A stretch of DNA of 5,515 nucleotides from Paenarthrobacter nitroguajacolicus JCM 14115. Its GTDB lineage: Bacteria; Actinomycetota; Actinomycetes; Actinomycetales; Micrococcaceae. Location: NCBI GenBank assembly GCA_001313365.1, contig BBFS01000165.1, positions 1 through 5,515 on the forward strand, given 5' to 3'. Both the position numbers and the translations under genes were made by a program. Positions 5,049 through 5,515 of the stretch are shown one piece after another; position 1 is the stretch's first letter; every line of letters begins with the position of its first letter. The notes under the pieces are model-generated. The model was not told the origin of the DNA. It saw only the letters and a program-made list of their open reading frames with translations, and ran no database searches.

Positions 5049-5515
5049 ATGTCCGCCATCCCGTCCGCACCTTCCCTCCACATCGTCATTGCAGGGGCAG
5101 GTCCCGCGGCCCAGGCTTTGGTGCGGCGACTAGCCGGAGCGTCCGAATCCCGGCAGCGCGCTTTCCACGGAACCATCACTGTGCTCAGTAACCGCGACGA
5201 GTGCCCGGACGCCTTGTTGGAACTCGCCGAACTCCCCCCCAGGTCTCGGTCCGCTTCGGGCAGGCGGCCAGCTTCATTGACGCCGATGCAAGGATTGTCA
5301 CCACCGTGGATGGCATGGAGTTCTCCTACGACCAGTTGGTCATCGCCACCGGCTCGGCCCCCCCGGCCCTTCCGCCGGTGCCAGGCGCCGAATCCAGCCT
5401 GAGTTACTCCACCATCGACGACGCCGCGAACATCGGCGAAGCGGTCAAGGACGTCACCCGCCTGGTGGGGCCGCCGCCCCTTGGGAATCCTCGTTGGGAA
5501 CGGACCGGCGGCGGG
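5049..5515 (+). CDS. FAD/NAD(P)-dependent oxidoreductase, N-terminal part (cut by the window edge, two frameshifts)
   Basis: The first frame reads MSAIPSAPSLHIVIAGAGPA, with the Rossmann GxGxxA (G16-A17-G18-P19-A20-A21) for FAD, then FHGTITVLSNRDECPDALLE up to a 7-C run at 5234-5240. A net change of -2 or +1 there restores QVSVRFGQAASFIDADARIV, then TTVDGMEFSYDQLVIATGSAP with the conserved ATG motif, and LPPVPGAESSLSYSTIDDAA. A further extra base near 5471-5477 leads to RRPLGILVGNGPAAG at the edge, the glycine motif of the NAD(P)H site. This is the two-dinucleotide fold of pyridine-nucleotide oxidoreductases. The pattern (yDQLVIATGSAP, then S-TIDDA) recalls the N-terminus of nitrite reductase large subunits (NirB) and rubredoxin/ferredoxin reductases. 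The usual NirB Tyr/Arg signature is not visible, so I do not give a gene symbol. The C-terminus needed to decide lies outside the window. Confidence 0.78.

Noticed and set aside
1330..5240. Programmed frameshifting or phase variation at the G/C runs
   Set aside because: Too many unrelated genes are affected, several breaks are outside long runs, and most long runs are in frame. A regulated switch would not appear in nearly every gene.
1..5515. CRISPR array, tRNA/rRNA gene, insertion sequence or attachment site
   Set aside because: No regularly spaced repeats, cloverleaf sequences, transposase motifs or long terminal repeats were found on either strand.

Overview
This window looks like a chromosomal segment of a high-GC actinobacterium, most likely of the Arthrobacter/Pseudarthrobacter type. 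The evidence is the GC-rich codon use, two probable leaderless promoters, an actinobacterial-type SOS box, an ArsR with the cysteine layout of the Corynebacterium glutamicum regulator, and protein sequences that read like Micrococcaceae family members. The genus is inferred from memory of the families, not from a search.

Layout. Positions 1-330 (minus) hold an ArsR-type DNA-binding domain. It probably continues off the left edge into a fused low-molecular-weight-phosphatase arsenate reductase, because the P-loop CTRNS lies at the very edge. Divergent from it, 376-1116 (plus) is an aquaporin-family channel with Val in place of Arg after the second NPA motif, as in the arsenite channel AqpS. 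Next, 1177-1525 (plus) is a second, cysteine-bearing ArsR, coupled by an ATGA overlap to an ArsN-type N-acetyltransferase (1522-2042). Together these form an arsenic/organoarsenical resistance island, with no arsenite pump inside the window. Convergent to it is umuD (2229-2659, minus), with an SOS box upstream but no umuC downstream. Then, all on the minus strand, come a putative membrane anti-sigma partner (2730-3553), overlapping an ECF-type sigma factor (3553-4138), and a RibD_C/dihydrofolate-reductase-family protein (4255-4856). Divergent at the right edge (5049-5515, plus, partial) is the N-terminus of an FAD/NAD(P)-dependent oxidoreductase.

Sequence quality is the dominant oddity. Every gene except the aquaporin is split by one or two single-base indels, yet both sides of each break still read as well-conserved protein. 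The reconstructed lengths come out as whole codons: ArsR 115, ArsN 173, UmuD 143, anti-sigma 273, sigma 195 and DHFR-like 199 residues. In addition, G or C runs of exactly 7 (or 8) bases are greatly over-represented, while runs of 6 are nearly absent. Many of these runs add one Gly or Pro codon at conserved places. Consensus or assembly error is the simplest reading. I therefore annotate the genes at full span and mark each break, rather than calling them decayed pseudogenes.

How the genes work together. The ArsR-ArsC fusion plus AqpS-like channel suggests arsenate reduction followed by downhill arsenite exit. The second ArsR probably controls ArsN, which acetylates arsinothricin-like compounds. 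The sigma/anti-sigma pair is a self-contained envelope-signal module. UmuD belongs to the SOS response. I found no RNA genes, CRISPR arrays, insertion sequences or attachment sites.
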